64,000 bases of DNA, from assembly GCA_017521295.1 (NCBI GenBank), contig JAFXDF010000020.1:1-64000 (forward strand), in the 5' to 3' direction. The position numbers and the translations under genes are program-made. This DNA comes from Clostridia bacterium. GTDB taxonomy: Bacteria > Bacillota > Clostridia > Oscillospirales > Butyricicoccaceae. Under the pieces are notes generated by a model. The model saw only the letters and a list, made by a program, of their open reading frames with translations. It was not told the DNA's origin and did not search any database. Shown here one piece after another: positions 8,129 to 17,507 of this stretch. Position 1 is the stretch's first letter; the number at the start of each line of letters is the position of its first letter.

Positions 8129-9928
8129 TTAGATCACAAAGCTGAAGGCCACGCCCTTGAGGGTATTGTAGGCCGTCACGCGGCCGCCGTGAAGCTCGAT
8201 GATGCTTTTGGAAATGGCCAGGCCCAGGCCGGTGCCCTCGCCGCTGCGGGCGGTGTCTGCCCGGTAGAAGGTGTCCCACAAACAGGCCAGCACTTCCTGG
8301 GGCAGGGGATCACAGTCGTTCTCCATGGTAAACCGGGTCTTTCCGTCGATGGTCTGGAGTTTCACCATGATGTCTCCGCCAAACCGGGCGTATTTGACGG
8401 CGTTGGTGGCCAGATTGGTGATGACCTGCTCCATGCGGCCCTCGTCGGCTGTTACCCGGCCGTCACAGCGGAAGTCAAAGGTCACCTTCAGTTCCTTGGC
8501 CTCCACCGCCAGCTTCAGCCGGTCAAAGGTGTTCCGGGTCAGATCACACAGGCTGAACTGATCCTGAGCAAGTTTGACCTTGCCTGCCTCCAGACGGGAG
8601 AGATCCAGCATTTCCAGCACCATGCCGTCCATCCGCTGCACCTCTGAAAGGATGACCTGGAGGTACTGCTCCCGCTTTTCCTCATTGATGTGTTCCTGCA
8701 GGCCCTCGGTGTAGCTGTGGATCACCGCCAGGGGCGTTTTCAGCTCATGGGCGATGGCCGAGGTCATCTGCCGCCGATTTTCCTCGGCCTCCTTAGCATA
8801 GTCCAGGGCCTTGTTCAGCCGATCCAGTTCTTTTTCGCTGCGGTAACGATACTTCTGATTGTTCTCATAGTGCTCCGCAAGCTTGTTGATCTCCTCAAAA
8901 TAGCGCCTGTTTTTGGTGACAAGCGGGGGAGTAGTCCAGTTTTGTGACATTTTATAATTCAGCTCTCGCAGTGGCATAATCAAACGCCGTTTCATCGTCC
9001 TGCGCAGCAAAAGGGTCAGCAGCACGGCAAAACCGAAGGTGCCCAGATAGATCCACCGCAGCCGCTCCATGGCAGACAAGACCGGCTGTGTGCGGATGGC
9101 AAAGGCGAAAATCAGATCTTCCCCTTTATCGGTTGTGACGGAGGTACGATACCACAAAATGGTGTCAAACAGGGAGTTCGTATAGTAGATCTCATCCATA
9201 TACCCGGTTTCTCGGTGATCTTCACTCTGATAATGAAGTAAAAGATCCAAAAGCGATTGGGAGGAAAGGCCCCGGCGCATGACCTTGCCGCCTGCCGCAT
9301 AGGGCAGAAAATCGCTGCTCCCCATATAGACCTTCTGCGCCTTGGAAAGGTCGGCACCGGGAACCTCGTAAAGGCGGATCAGGTTCCCCAGATAATGATG
9401 ACAATCCACAGCCACGGGAATGAAGATGCCATTTTCCCAATCGCCGTACAGGGTAAGTTCACTCCAGAAGGGATACACCTCGCCGGGGTGTTTGACATAG
9501 TATTCCGGATCCAGATCGGCGATGAGGTAGGGGGAAGGACCGCTCGAAGGCCGCCCCACGATGGCATCCCCGCTGTGTGTGATCAGGTTTCCGTCTTTGT
9601 CCAGAACGGCGGCCGCGATTTGGAACGGGGTGCCATAATGTTGATAGCGCTCCGACTCGCTGTTGTAATAATGATCAAGCAGAAGTTTGGAATAAAGCCG
9701 GGTGTCTGTTTTTAGCGCTACTTCATACCGGGAGCCGTCCGGGTAGCTTTTTGAAAAAGTGACGCCACGGATGACGTCCGTGTGGATCACGTGGGTCATG
9801 GTCTCAATTTGAACGGCTGTGTTTTCGGTCACAAGCACCATGCAGACAAGCCACAAAAGCGCCATAAACAGCGCCAGCCTGCCCGTCAGCGTGGACAGCG
9901 CCTTTTTCTGTTTGCGTTCCTTGCTCAT
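8129..9928 (-). CDS. Membrane sensor histidine kinase
   Basis: A 599-residue sensor kinase. Two membrane helices (about 18-36 and 292-309) enclose a large outside sensor domain of roughly 250 residues, likely dCache/PAS-like. A linker follows, then the dimerisation domain with phosphoacceptor His394 in SAIAHELKTPLAV. The ATPase domain has the N box NLATNAVKYA and the glycine-rich GEGTGLGLAISKSI. Its ATG overlaps the stop codon of the response regulator by four bases (ATGA), so the pair is translationally coupled. The ligand is unknown. The layout resembles PhoR/VanS-type kinases, but nothing nearby identifies a target. Confidence 0.93.
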   Translation of the reverse strand: MSKERKQKKALSTLTGRLALFMALLWLVCMVLVTENTAVQIETMTHVIHTDVIRGVTFSKSYPDGSRYEVALKTDTRLYSKLLLDHYYNSESERYQHYGTPFQIAAAVLDKDGNLITHSGDAIVGRPSSGPSPYLIADLDPEYYVKHPGEVYPFWSELTLYGDWENGIFIPVAVDCHHYLGNLIRLYEVPGADLSKAQKVYMGSSDFLPYAAGGKVMRRGLSSQSLLDLLLHYQSEDHRETGYMDEIYYTNSLFDTILWYRTSVTTDKGEDLIFAFAIRTQPVLSAMERLRWIYLGTFGFAVLLTLLLRRTMKRRLIMPLRELNYKMSQNWTTPPLVTKNRRYFEEINKLAEHYENNQKYRYRSEKELDRLNKALDYAKEAEENRRQMTSAIAHELKTPLAVIHSYTEGLQEHINEEKREQYLQVILSEVQRMDGMVLEMLDLSRLEAGKVKLAQDQFSLCDLTRNTFDRLKLAVEAKELKVTFDFRCDGRVTADEGRMEQVITNLATNAVKYARFGGDIMVKLQTIDGKTRFTMENDCDPLPQEVLACLWDTFYRADTARSGEGTGLGLAISKSIIELHGGRVTAYNTLKGVAFSFVI

Positions 9929-10602
9929 CCCTCCACCTCCAGCTTATAGCCGGCCTTGATGACCGTCTTGATGCAGGAGGCCTGCTGGCCCAGCTTTTCC
10001 CGCAGGCGCTTGATGTGGGTGTCCACCGCACGGCTTTCGCCTTCGTAATCATACCCCCAGCACTTTACCAGAAGCTGCTCACGGCTCATGACGATGTTTC
10101 GGTTGCGCATGAGACAGACCAGCAGGGAATACTCCTTTGGGGTCAGGGCGATTTCTTTTCCACCGGCAAAAACCTTTCGGGTGGACAGCATCACCGAGAT
10201 CCCGGCGGCCTCCAGCCGATCGGTGGTTTTGAGGTTGCCACGGCTGCGGCGGATGAGGGCCGTCAGCTTGGCGTACAGCACCGACATGGAAAAGGGCTTG
10301 GTCACGTAATCGTCAGCCCCAAGTTCATAGCCCAGCAGCTTGTCCTCTTCATCGGACAGGGCGGTGAGGAAGATGATGGGCACGTTGGAGCGTTTTCGCA
10401 GGGCTCGGCATACGCTGAGGCCGTCCAGACCGGGCATCATGATGTCCAGCAGAACGCCGTCGAACTCCTTTTCGCAGGCAAGCTCCAACGCGGTAAGCCC
10501 GTCGGGGGCGGCAGTGGGGAAGTCCCCCTTGCTGAGGAAATAATCGCACAAAACCTCCCGCAGGCGGGGCTCATCTTCGGCGATGAGGATCTTCAGTTCC
10601 AT
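9925..10602 (-). CDS. OmpR/PhoB family response regulator
   Basis: A 225-residue two-domain regulator. The receiver has the acidic pair E9-D10, phosphoacceptor Asp53 in LLDIMMPG, Thr80 and Lys102 in TKPF. The C-terminal winged helix shows LTPKEYSLLVCL and the recognition region RAVDTHIKRLREKLG. The start is ATG 10602, with AAAGGAG 8 bases upstream; a GTG at 10611 would overlap that site. It heads a two-gene operon with the kinase. A palindrome near the promoter is a candidate autoregulatory site. Confidence 0.94.
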   Translation of the reverse strand: MELKILIAEDEPRLREVLCDYFLSKGDFPTAAPDGLTALELACEKEFDGVLLDIMMPGLDGLSVCRALRKRSNVPIIFLTALSDEEDKLLGYELGADDYVTKPFSMSVLYAKLTALIRRSRGNLKTTDRLEAAGISVMLSTRKVFAGGKEIALTPKEYSLLVCLMRNRNIVMSREQLLVKCWGYDYEGESRAVDTHIKRLREKLGQQASCIKTVIKAGYKLEVEG

Positions 10603-10624
10603 ACCATCCACTCCTTTCAGCTTG

Positions 10625-10661
10625 AGTATAGCACATCGGTGTGTATTTTGTGTGACAAAAT
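10625..10661 (-). promoter_or_regulatory. Candidate promoter and palindromic operator of the two-component operon
   Basis: On the minus strand a TATACT -10 lies at 10625-10630. A perfect palindrome ATTTTGT-GTG-ACAAAAT lies at 10645-10661 and covers the place where the -35 should be. No good -35 hexamer is visible, which fits an activator-dependent promoter, possibly bound by the response regulator itself. Confidence 0.4.
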
Positions 10662-10690
10662 AAAAAACCGGACGGAAAATCCGTCCGGTT
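10662..10690 (-). terminator. Intrinsic terminator of guaB
   Basis: A 9-10 bp stem (ACCGGACGG / CCGTCCGGT) followed on the minus strand by a T-run, 15 bases beyond the guaB stop codon. Confidence 0.9.
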
Positions 10691-10704
10691 TGTACGTTAA
10701 GATA

Positions 10705-12192
<1,488 letters not shown>

Positions 12193-12231
12193 TCACAAAA
12201 TCGTAAACGTATTTATCAGATTATTAGATAA

Positions 12232-12260
12232 AATATACTCCTTTTTTGTACATGTGTCAA
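12232..12260 (-). promoter_or_regulatory. Sigma-A promoter of guaB
   Basis: On the minus strand TTGACA (12255-12260), a 17-base spacer, and TATATT (12232-12237). The -35 is a perfect match and the -10 has five of six bases. Confidence 0.85.
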
Positions 12261-12306
12261 CGAAAAATCACCATATTTTTTGCACAGAAATCCTGTGAAA
12301 AATCCT

Positions 12307-12335
12307 TTGACAGTTGTGGACGGTGCGCATACAAT
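12307..12335 (+). promoter_or_regulatory. Sigma-A promoter of the radical SAM-pxpBC operon
   Basis: TTGACA (12307-12312), a 17-base spacer, and TACAAT (12330-12335), about 28 bases before the ATG. Near-consensus, so the operon is probably expressed unless repressed. Confidence 0.85.
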
Positions 12336-12363
12336 AGAAGTGATCACAGGAGGGAGGTGCGCC

Positions 12364-13233
12364 ATGGAGTACGAGGGTCAAATCTGCCGTGCGCCAATGG
12401 AACGGGCGTCCTTTATGCTGCCAGTGGCTGTGGGCTGCTCCTACGGCGGATGCCGGTTCTGTATGCTGTTCCGCCATTTGAACTGGCGTGCCCTGCCGCT
12501 GGGACAGATCCAGGGAGAGCTGCAGCGGGTAAAGCTGGCCGGCGGATCCCCAAAACAGGTGTTTCTGGGTGACGGAAACGCTTTTGGCCTGCCAACAGAT
12601 CATTTGCTGGAGATTTTGCGAATGATTCGCCAATATTTCCCCTCGGTTGAGGCGGTCAACATGGATGCCACCGTCACCAACATTGCCGAAAAGTCCGATG
12701 GGGAGCTGAACGCTCTTTTTGAAGCCGGTGTGCGATGCCTGTATCTTGGGATCGAAAGCGGTCTGGAGGATGTACTCCGGTTCATGAACAAGGATCACAC
12801 CATTCCCCAGGCCTATGAGCAGATCGGGCGGATTCAGCGCCTGGGCTACACCTATGCCGCCCACATCATGACCGGCATCGCCGGAAAAGGAAGAGGAGAA
12901 GAAAACGCCCGGGCGTTGGCGGCCTTCCTCAATGAGACCAGGCCCTGCAGCGTCACCAATTTTTCGGTGTTTCTCCATCGTCGGGCGCCCTTGTGGAGCG
13001 ACATCGAAGCCGGGCGGTTTTTGCCGGCCGACGAGGCGGAAAACCTCCGGGAAGAGCGGGTGCTGCTGGAACATCTGACGGTGGACGGGCTGGTCTATGA
13101 CGGCTTTCACGACATGATCGAGGTGCGGATACGGGGAAGTATCCCCCGGGATCGGGAAAAGATGCTTGCAAAACTGGACAAGGCCATCGGGGACAGAGCC
13201 CATCTGCCGCCGGTGTACGCCTTTGTTGAATAA
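12364..13233 (+). CDS. Radical SAM protein of unknown function
   Basis: A 289-residue radical SAM protein. Cys25, Cys30 and Cys33 in GCSYGGCRFC give a C-x4-C-x2-C cluster-binding pattern, as in a subgroup whose members read GCSxxxCxFC. FLGDGNAFGLP and MDATVTNIAEKS follow the expected barrel strands, and YLGIESG is the conserved mid-barrel motif. There is no clear second cluster domain. The substrate is unknown. The start is ATG 12364, preceded by AGGAGGGAGG and by the promoter at 12307; the frame is open further upstream, but that would place the start before the promoter. It leads the pxpB-pxpC genes, 17 bases ahead of pxpB. Confidence 0.85.
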   Translation: MEYEGQICRAPMERASFMLPVAVGCSYGGCRFCMLFRHLNWRALPLGQIQGELQRVKLAGGSPKQVFLGDGNAFGLPTDHLLEILRMIRQYFPSVEAVNMDATVTNIAEKSDGELNALFEAGVRCLYLGIESGLEDVLRFMNKDHTIPQAYEQIGRIQRLGYTYAAHIMTGIAGKGRGEENARALAAFLNETRPCSVTNFSVFLHRRAPLWSDIEAGRFLPADEAENLREERVLLEHLTVDGLVYDGFHDMIEVRIRGSIPRDREKMLAKLDKAIGDRAHLPPVYAFVE

Positions 13234-13250
13234 GAAAAAAGAGGGATATT

Positions 13251-13937
13251 ATGAACTATCCGATACTGCCCTGCGGTGACTGTGCCGTCACCGTCCAGGT
13301 GGGATATGAGATTTCGGAAGAGACCAACCGAAAGGTGGTCTCGCTGATGCGTGCCCTGGCCGAAGCGGCCATTCCCGGCCTGCGGGAGCTGGTGCCCTCC
13401 TACAGCGCCGTGTGTGTGCACTATGATCCGGAGCAGATTTCCTATGAGCAGTTGCTGGAGCGCTTGAATGATCTGGAAATCAAGGAACTGTCAAGCGAAA
13501 GTGCTTCACAGAAAATTGTGGAGATCCCGGTGTGCTACGGCGGCGAATATGGGCCCGATCTGGCCTTTGTGGCAGAGCACAACGGCCTGTCTCCCGAGGA
13601 AGTCGTGGCCATTCATAGCGGCGGAACCTACCTGGTGTATATGCTGGGCTTTCTGCCCGGATTTGCCTATATGGGCGGCATGGATGAGCGCATCGCCACC
13701 CCTCGCCTTGCCTCTCCCCGGGCCAGGATCCCTGCCGGTTCGGTGGGCATCGCCGGCGGCCAGACCGGCATTTATCCGCTGGCATCCCCCGGCGGCTGGC
13801 AGCTCATCGGCAGAACGCCGGTGAAGATGTTCGCCATGGAAGGGGAGACCGGCCGATTCGCCCTGTCGGCAGGTGACCGGGTGAAGTTTGTGCCCATTTC
13901 GGAAGAACAGTACCGGGAAATGGAGGGGGAAGTATGA
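13251..13937 (+). CDS. pxpB: 5-oxoprolinase subunit PxpB (KipI family)
   Basis: A 228-residue subunit of the prokaryotic ATP-dependent 5-oxoprolinase, which opens 5-oxoproline to glutamate together with PxpA and PxpC. The cyclophilin-like C-terminal half carries the family signature: VYMLGFLPGFAYMGG, then TPRLASPRARIPAGSVGIAGGQ and YPLASPGGWQLIGRTP. In Bacillus the homologue KipI also inhibits the sporulation kinase KinA. Its last four bases overlap the pxpC start (ATGA), indicating coupling. No pxpA homologue is in the window. Confidence 0.92.
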   Translation: MNYPILPCGDCAVTVQVGYEISEETNRKVVSLMRALAEAAIPGLRELVPSYSAVCVHYDPEQISYEQLLERLNDLEIKELSSESASQKIVEIPVCYGGEYGPDLAFVAEHNGLSPEEVVAIHSGGTYLVYMLGFLPGFAYMGGMDERIATPRLASPRARIPAGSVGIAGGQTGIYPLASPGGWQLIGRTPVKMFAMEGETGRFALSAGDRVKFVPISEEQYREMEGEV

Positions 13938-14884
13938 TGGAGATCCTTCGACCCGGCCTTCTGACCACCGTTCAGGACGGCGGAAGAATGGATTACCAGG
14001 CCTTTGGCGTCCCGGTGTGCGGCGCTATGGACTGGATCAGTCTGGCTGCCGCCAACATTCTGGCAGGCAACGAATGGGACACGGGTGCCCTGGAAATCAC
14101 CGGCATGGGCCCTGCCATCCGGTTTGAGCAGGACTGCGTGTTCGCCCTGGCGGGCGCCGACTTTTCCGCGACTCTCGCCGGACAGCCGCTTGCGCCCAAC
14201 GGTGCATGGCTGGCCCACAAGGACGATGTTCTGGAAATGGGCGCAGCAAAGGGCGGATTCCGTACTTACCTGGCGGTTGCTGGTGGGCTGGATATCCCGA
14301 AAGTGATGGAAAGCCAAAGTACTTGTCTGGCCGCAGGATTCGGTGGTTTTGAGGGCCGTGCGCTGAAAAAAGGCGACCGGATCGGTCTCCGTGAGCCACA
14401 GCTTTGGCTGAAGGGCCTGCCGCAGCGGATGATCGACCCGCTTTATGATCCCGACGCCCCTGTCCGTGTGGTGCTGGGCCCTCAGAATGAGGCTTTTTCC
14501 CAACAGGGCATCGAGACCTTCTTTGAATCGGAGTATAAACTGGGCGTTCAGTGCGACCGCATGGGATGCCGCCTGGAGGGCCCCTCCATTGCGCTGAAGG
14601 AGGGCCGTTCCCCCAACATTTTGTCTGACGGCATTGTCATGGGAAGTATCCAGATCCCCAACGGCCAGCCCATCGTGATGATGGCCGACCGGCAGACCAC
14701 TGGCGGCTATGTGAAACTGGGCACGGTGATCACCGCCGATCTGCCGCTGATGGCCCAAAAGCGCCCCGGCGACACCGTTCGGTTTGAACAGGTCACTGTG
14801 CGGCAGGCGCAAGCCGCAAGACTTTACAGGCAACGGAAACTCAAGAATCTTCAGGGCGAGCTGGATCGTTTTGACAGGTGGTGA
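13934..14884 (+). CDS. pxpC: 5-oxoprolinase subunit PxpC (KipA family)
   Basis: A 316-residue PxpC/KipA subunit, which is also the carboxyltransferase-like half seen in urea amidolyase and allophanate hydrolase relatives. The N terminus ILRPGLLTTVQDGGR is diagnostic, followed by GVPVCGAMDWISLAAAN, YLAVAGGLDIP and the late motif SDGIVMGSIQIPNGQPI. It is translationally coupled to pxpB and separated from the following methyltransferase gene by three bases. ATG 13937 is an alternative start one codon later. Function in 5-oxoproline turnover would require PxpA elsewhere in the genome. Confidence 0.92.
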   Translation: MMEILRPGLLTTVQDGGRMDYQAFGVPVCGAMDWISLAAANILAGNEWDTGALEITGMGPAIRFEQDCVFALAGADFSATLAGQPLAPNGAWLAHKDDVLEMGAAKGGFRTYLAVAGGLDIPKVMESQSTCLAAGFGGFEGRALKKGDRIGLREPQLWLKGLPQRMIDPLYDPDAPVRVVLGPQNEAFSQQGIETFFESEYKLGVQCDRMGCRLEGPSIALKEGRSPNILSDGIVMGSIQIPNGQPIVMMADRQTTGGYVKLGTVITADLPLMAQKRPGDTVRFEQVTVRQAQAARLYRQRKLKNLQGELDRFDRW

Positions 14885-14887
14885 CCT

Positions 14888-15559
14888 ATGGATAAACAGC
14901 TTTTGAAACAAGCCCTTACAAAGTTCTTTGCAGGGGTTATTCTCATGGGCCTGCTGCTGTTTCTGCCGGCAGGCACCTGGCAGTATCCCGGGGCCTGGCT
15001 GCTGTGCGGCCTGTTGTTTGTGCCCATGTTCGCCGCCGGCCTGGTCATGCTGAAGAAGGCTCCCGATCTGCTGCGCAAGCGCCTGGATGCAAAGGAAAAG
15101 CTTGGTACCCAAAAGGCCGTCATCGGCCTGTCAGCGCTGATGTTCGTGGGCGGCTTTGTGCTGGCCGGTCTGGATTTCCGGTTTGGCTGGACCCGGGTGC
15201 CTCTATGGCTGACCCTGGTGGCTGCGGTACTGTTCCTTGCAGGCTACGGCCTGTTTGCCGAAGTGTTGCGGGAAAACGCCTGGCTGTCCCGGACGGTGGA
15301 GGTCCAGCAGGGGCAGCAGGTGGTGGACACAGGCCTGTACGGCCTGGTGCGGCACCCCATGTATTCGGCGACCCTGCTGCTGTTTCTTGCCATGCCGCTG
15401 ATCTTGGGCTCCTGGCTGTCCTTTTTGGTGTTTCTGATCTATCCGCCCACCATCGTCAAACGGCTGAAGAGCGAGGAAGAACTGCTGAAACGAGAACTTT
15501 TAGGCTACGAAACCTACTGTGAAAAGGTTAAATACTGCTTGATTCCGTATATTTACTAA
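14888..15559 (+). CDS. Isoprenylcysteine carboxyl methyltransferase-family membrane protein
   Basis: A 223-residue polytopic membrane protein with about five hydrophobic segments. The C-terminal SAM-binding module of the ICMT/PEMT family is clear: GLYGLVRHPMY near 150-160, then EEELLKRELLGYETYCEKVKY before the end. Family members methylate small lipids or prenyl-cysteine; the bacterial substrate is unknown. It is the last gene of the radical SAM-pxpB-pxpC operon, starting three bases after pxpC, and is followed by a terminator. Co-transcription suggests, but does not show, a shared pathway. Confidence 0.83.
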   Translation: MDKQLLKQALTKFFAGVILMGLLLFLPAGTWQYPGAWLLCGLLFVPMFAAGLVMLKKAPDLLRKRLDAKEKLGTQKAVIGLSALMFVGGFVLAGLDFRFGWTRVPLWLTLVAAVLFLAGYGLFAEVLRENAWLSRTVEVQQGQQVVDTGLYGLVRHPMYSATLLLFLAMPLILGSWLSFLVFLIYPPTIVKRLKSEEELLKRELLGYETYCEKVKYCLIPYIY

Positions 15560-15561
15560 TC

Positions 15562-15591
15562 AAAAAGGAGCTGCCATAGCAGCTCCTTTTT
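15562..15591. terminator. Bidirectional terminator
   Basis: A perfect 12-bp stem (AAAAGGAGCTGC and its complement) with a CATA loop and flanking A- and T-runs lies between the convergent methyltransferase and ABC permease genes. Confidence 0.9.
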
Positions 15592-15592
15592 C

Positions 15593-16186
15593 TTATGCTT
15601 TTTGTTTTTCGTAAAACCGGATGGACAGGCGGATGGAAAGAAGATTCACCACCGCAGTTATGGCCAACAGAATAGGGAAGACCGCCATGGGATGCATCTG
15701 CAGCGTGGGCAGATCACCCGGCTCCAGTCCGGCGGAAATGCCCGCCAACAGGCCAACCGTCAGAATATAGGCCAGACGGCCCTTTTCGGTGCCGAGGCGG
15801 ATCATCACCGGCAGAAGGACGGAAAGAATGATCGCGCCCACACAGGGCAGCATCAAAACGGTGACCACCAGATCTTCGGCCGTGCCGCGGGTAAAAATTA
15901 CCTGGGAAATGCAGGACAGCAGCGCCACAGCGCCTGCACCGATATAACCCAACAAATATTTGCTGACCACGATCTGCCGGGTGGTATAGGGCATCATGGC
16001 GGAAAGCTGATTCCACTTGCTGCGCTCGTCGTAACTGAGGGTGGTGATGGGCAGCATGATCACATAGATCATGGAAAAGGCCGAGGCTGACAGGCCGGGC
16101 ATGACACAGAAAATGATCAGCGCCAGAAGCAGGAACTTCAGTTGCTTGCACAGCACATAACCGTCTTTCAAAAGCAGGGCTTTCAT
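15593..16186 (-). CDS. ABC-2 type transporter permease
   Basis: A 197-residue membrane protein with six likely helices. It begins with KDGYVLCKQLKFLLLAL and contains LSYDERSKWNQLSAMMPYTTRQIVVSKYLLGY, the conserved cytoplasmic segment of the ABC-2 permease family found behind YtrA-type GntR regulators. It overlaps the ATPase gene by four bases. The substrate is unknown; systems with this layout often respond to cell-envelope antibiotics or peptides. Confidence 0.86.
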   Translation of the reverse strand: MKALLLKDGYVLCKQLKFLLLALIIFCVMPGLSASAFSMIYVIMLPITTLSYDERSKWNQLSAMMPYTTRQIVVSKYLLGYIGAGAVALLSCISQVIFTRGTAEDLVVTVLMLPCVGAIILSVLLPVMIRLGTEKGRLAYILTVGLLAGISAGLEPGDLPTLQMHPMAVFPILLAITAVVNLLSIRLSIRFYEKQKA

Positions 16187-17034
16187 CTGGCGTCCTCTCC
16201 TTTCGCAAGAAACAGAATGACTTCTTCCAGCGACGTTCGCTCGGGGGTGACAAAGTCGGGCAGCAGCGACCGACGAGCCAGAATTTCGGTGCCGTAGGGA
16301 CCGTAGCGGCGGCCCACCACAGCGGCAGGATCCATGGCCTCGGCCTGCTGGGCTGTTACGCGCACGATGGCGTATTCCTCCAAAAGACGGTCCTTTTCCT
16401 CAAAAAGTACCAGCTTACCCCGGTGGAGAAAGGCGATATAGTCGCAGATCTTCTCCAGATCGCTGACAATGTGGGAGGACAGCAGGATGGAATGATCCTC
16501 TTCCCGGGTGAACTCGTTGAAAATATCCAGGATCTCGTCCCGAACCATGGGGTCCAGGCCGGAGGTAGCCTCGTCCAGCACCAGCAGCTTGGGCTTGTGG
16601 GACAGGGCAACGGCGATGGCGAGCTTCATGCGCATACCACGGGAATAGTCCTTGAAGAGTTTGTCATGGGGCAGGGCAAACCGCTTGAGATATCCCTCAA
16701 ACAGGGGCTGTTCCCAGTTGCGGTAGGTGAGCGCCATGATCTTGCCCACCTGTTTGGCATTGAGCACCTCGGGGAAATAGGCCTCGTCCAGAACGATGCC
16801 GATGTCCTCTTTGACGGCGGCGAAGTCGGGGCTTTGATTGTCGATACCCAGTACGGTCATGCTGCCGCCGTCGGCCTTGGTGGCACCCATCAAAAGGCGG
16901 ATCAGGGTGCTCTTGCCGGCGCCATTTTCGCCTACCAGACCCAGAATGGCGCCCCGGGGGAGGGAAAAGCTCACTTCCTGCAGGGAGAAACCGGGATAAT
17001 GTTTGGTGACTTGCTTTAATTCGATTGCGTTCAC
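16183..17034 (-). CDS. ABC transporter ATP-binding protein
   Basis: The energy-coupling subunit, 283 residues. Walker A is GENGAGKST, the signature is YSRGMRMKLAIAVAL (a variant of LSGGQ), and Walker B is LLVLDEATSGLD, followed by the SSHIVSDLE switch His. I choose GTG 17034 because AAGGAG lies 8 bases upstream; a GTG at 17043 would overlap the ribosome site, although it would give a neat four-base overlap with the regulator stop codon. It is the middle gene of the gntR-ATPase-permease operon. Confidence 0.92.
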   Translation of the reverse strand: MNAIELKQVTKHYPGFSLQEVSFSLPRGAILGLVGENGAGKSTLIRLLMGATKADGGSMTVLGIDNQSPDFAAVKEDIGIVLDEAYFPEVLNAKQVGKIMALTYRNWEQPLFEGYLKRFALPHDKLFKDYSRGMRMKLAIAVALSHKPKLLVLDEATSGLDPMVRDEILDIFNEFTREEDHSILLSSHIVSDLEKICDYIAFLHRGKLVLFEEKDRLLEEYAIVRVTAQQAEAMDPAAVVGRRYGPYGTEILARRSLLPDFVTPERTSLEEVILFLAKGEDAR

Positions 17035-17039
17035 GATGC

Positions 17040-17411
17040 TCACTCCTTTTCCAGCATACGGATCAGATCGATGACTTCTTCGGTGGAAAGGCCGCAGACC
17101 GGCGCCAGGCGCAACGCCTCCTGCAGGTGTTCTTCCAGCTGCAGCAGGTGCTGCTCCCGGAGCACCTGGGTGTTGCCCTGGGCTACATAGCAGCCCTTCC
17201 CGGCCACGGTATAGAGATAGCCGTCCTTTTCCAGCTCGTCATAGGCGCGCTTGGTGGTGATGACGCTGATGCGGAGATCCTTGGCCAGCGCCCGGATGGA
17301 GGGCAAAAGCTGTCCCGGCTGCAGGGCGCCAGAAAGGATCTGGGCTTTCAGCTGGGTATAGATCTGTTCGTAAATGGGACGGTCGGTTGCGTTGCTGATG
17401 ATAATATGCAA
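17040..17411 (-). CDS. GntR family regulator, YtrA subfamily
   Basis: A 123-residue repressor-type protein. The winged helix-turn-helix covers about residues 10-75, with RPIYEQIYTQLKAQILSG, then LPSIRALAKDLRISVITTKRAYDELE and a wing YTVAGKGCYVA. A short helical C-terminal dimerisation tail replaces the large effector domain, as in YtrA proteins that sit ahead of ABC transporter genes. GGAGGTGATCC precedes ATG 17411. A palindrome overlaps its -10, suggesting it represses its own operon. Confidence 0.92.
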   Translation of the reverse strand: MHIIISNATDRPIYEQIYTQLKAQILSGALQPGQLLPSIRALAKDLRISVITTKRAYDELEKDGYLYTVAGKGCYVAQGNTQVLREQHLLQLEEHLQEALRLAPVCGLSTEEVIDLIRMLEKE

Positions 17412-17423
17412 GGGATCACCTCC

Positions 17424-17450
17424 AACTGTTCATATACAGTATATACAGTT
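17424..17450. promoter_or_regulatory. Candidate GntR operator
   Basis: AACTGT at 17424-17429 and ACAGTT at 17445-17450 form a perfect inverted repeat around an inner ATATAC-A-GTATAT palindrome (17432-17444). It covers the -10 of the gntR promoter, as expected for a self-repressing YtrA-type regulator. Confidence 0.6.
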
Positions 17451-17466
17451 TGCGCACAGTTGTCAA
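17438..17466 (-). promoter_or_regulatory. Sigma-A promoter of the gntR-ABC operon
   Basis: On the minus strand TTGACA (17461-17466), a 17-base spacer and TATACT (17438-17443). Confidence 0.82.
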
Positions 17467-17467
17467 T

Positions 17468-17502
17468 GAAAAACTGCCCGGACGCTGTATGCGCCGGGCA
17501 GT
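17468..17502 (-). terminator. Intrinsic terminator of the DUF2804 gene
   Basis: A 9-bp stem (ACTGCCCGG / CCGGGCAGT) followed on the minus strand by TTTTTC. It stops the DUF2804 transcript directly upstream of the gntR promoter. Confidence 0.85.
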
Positions 17503-17507
17503 CCTGC

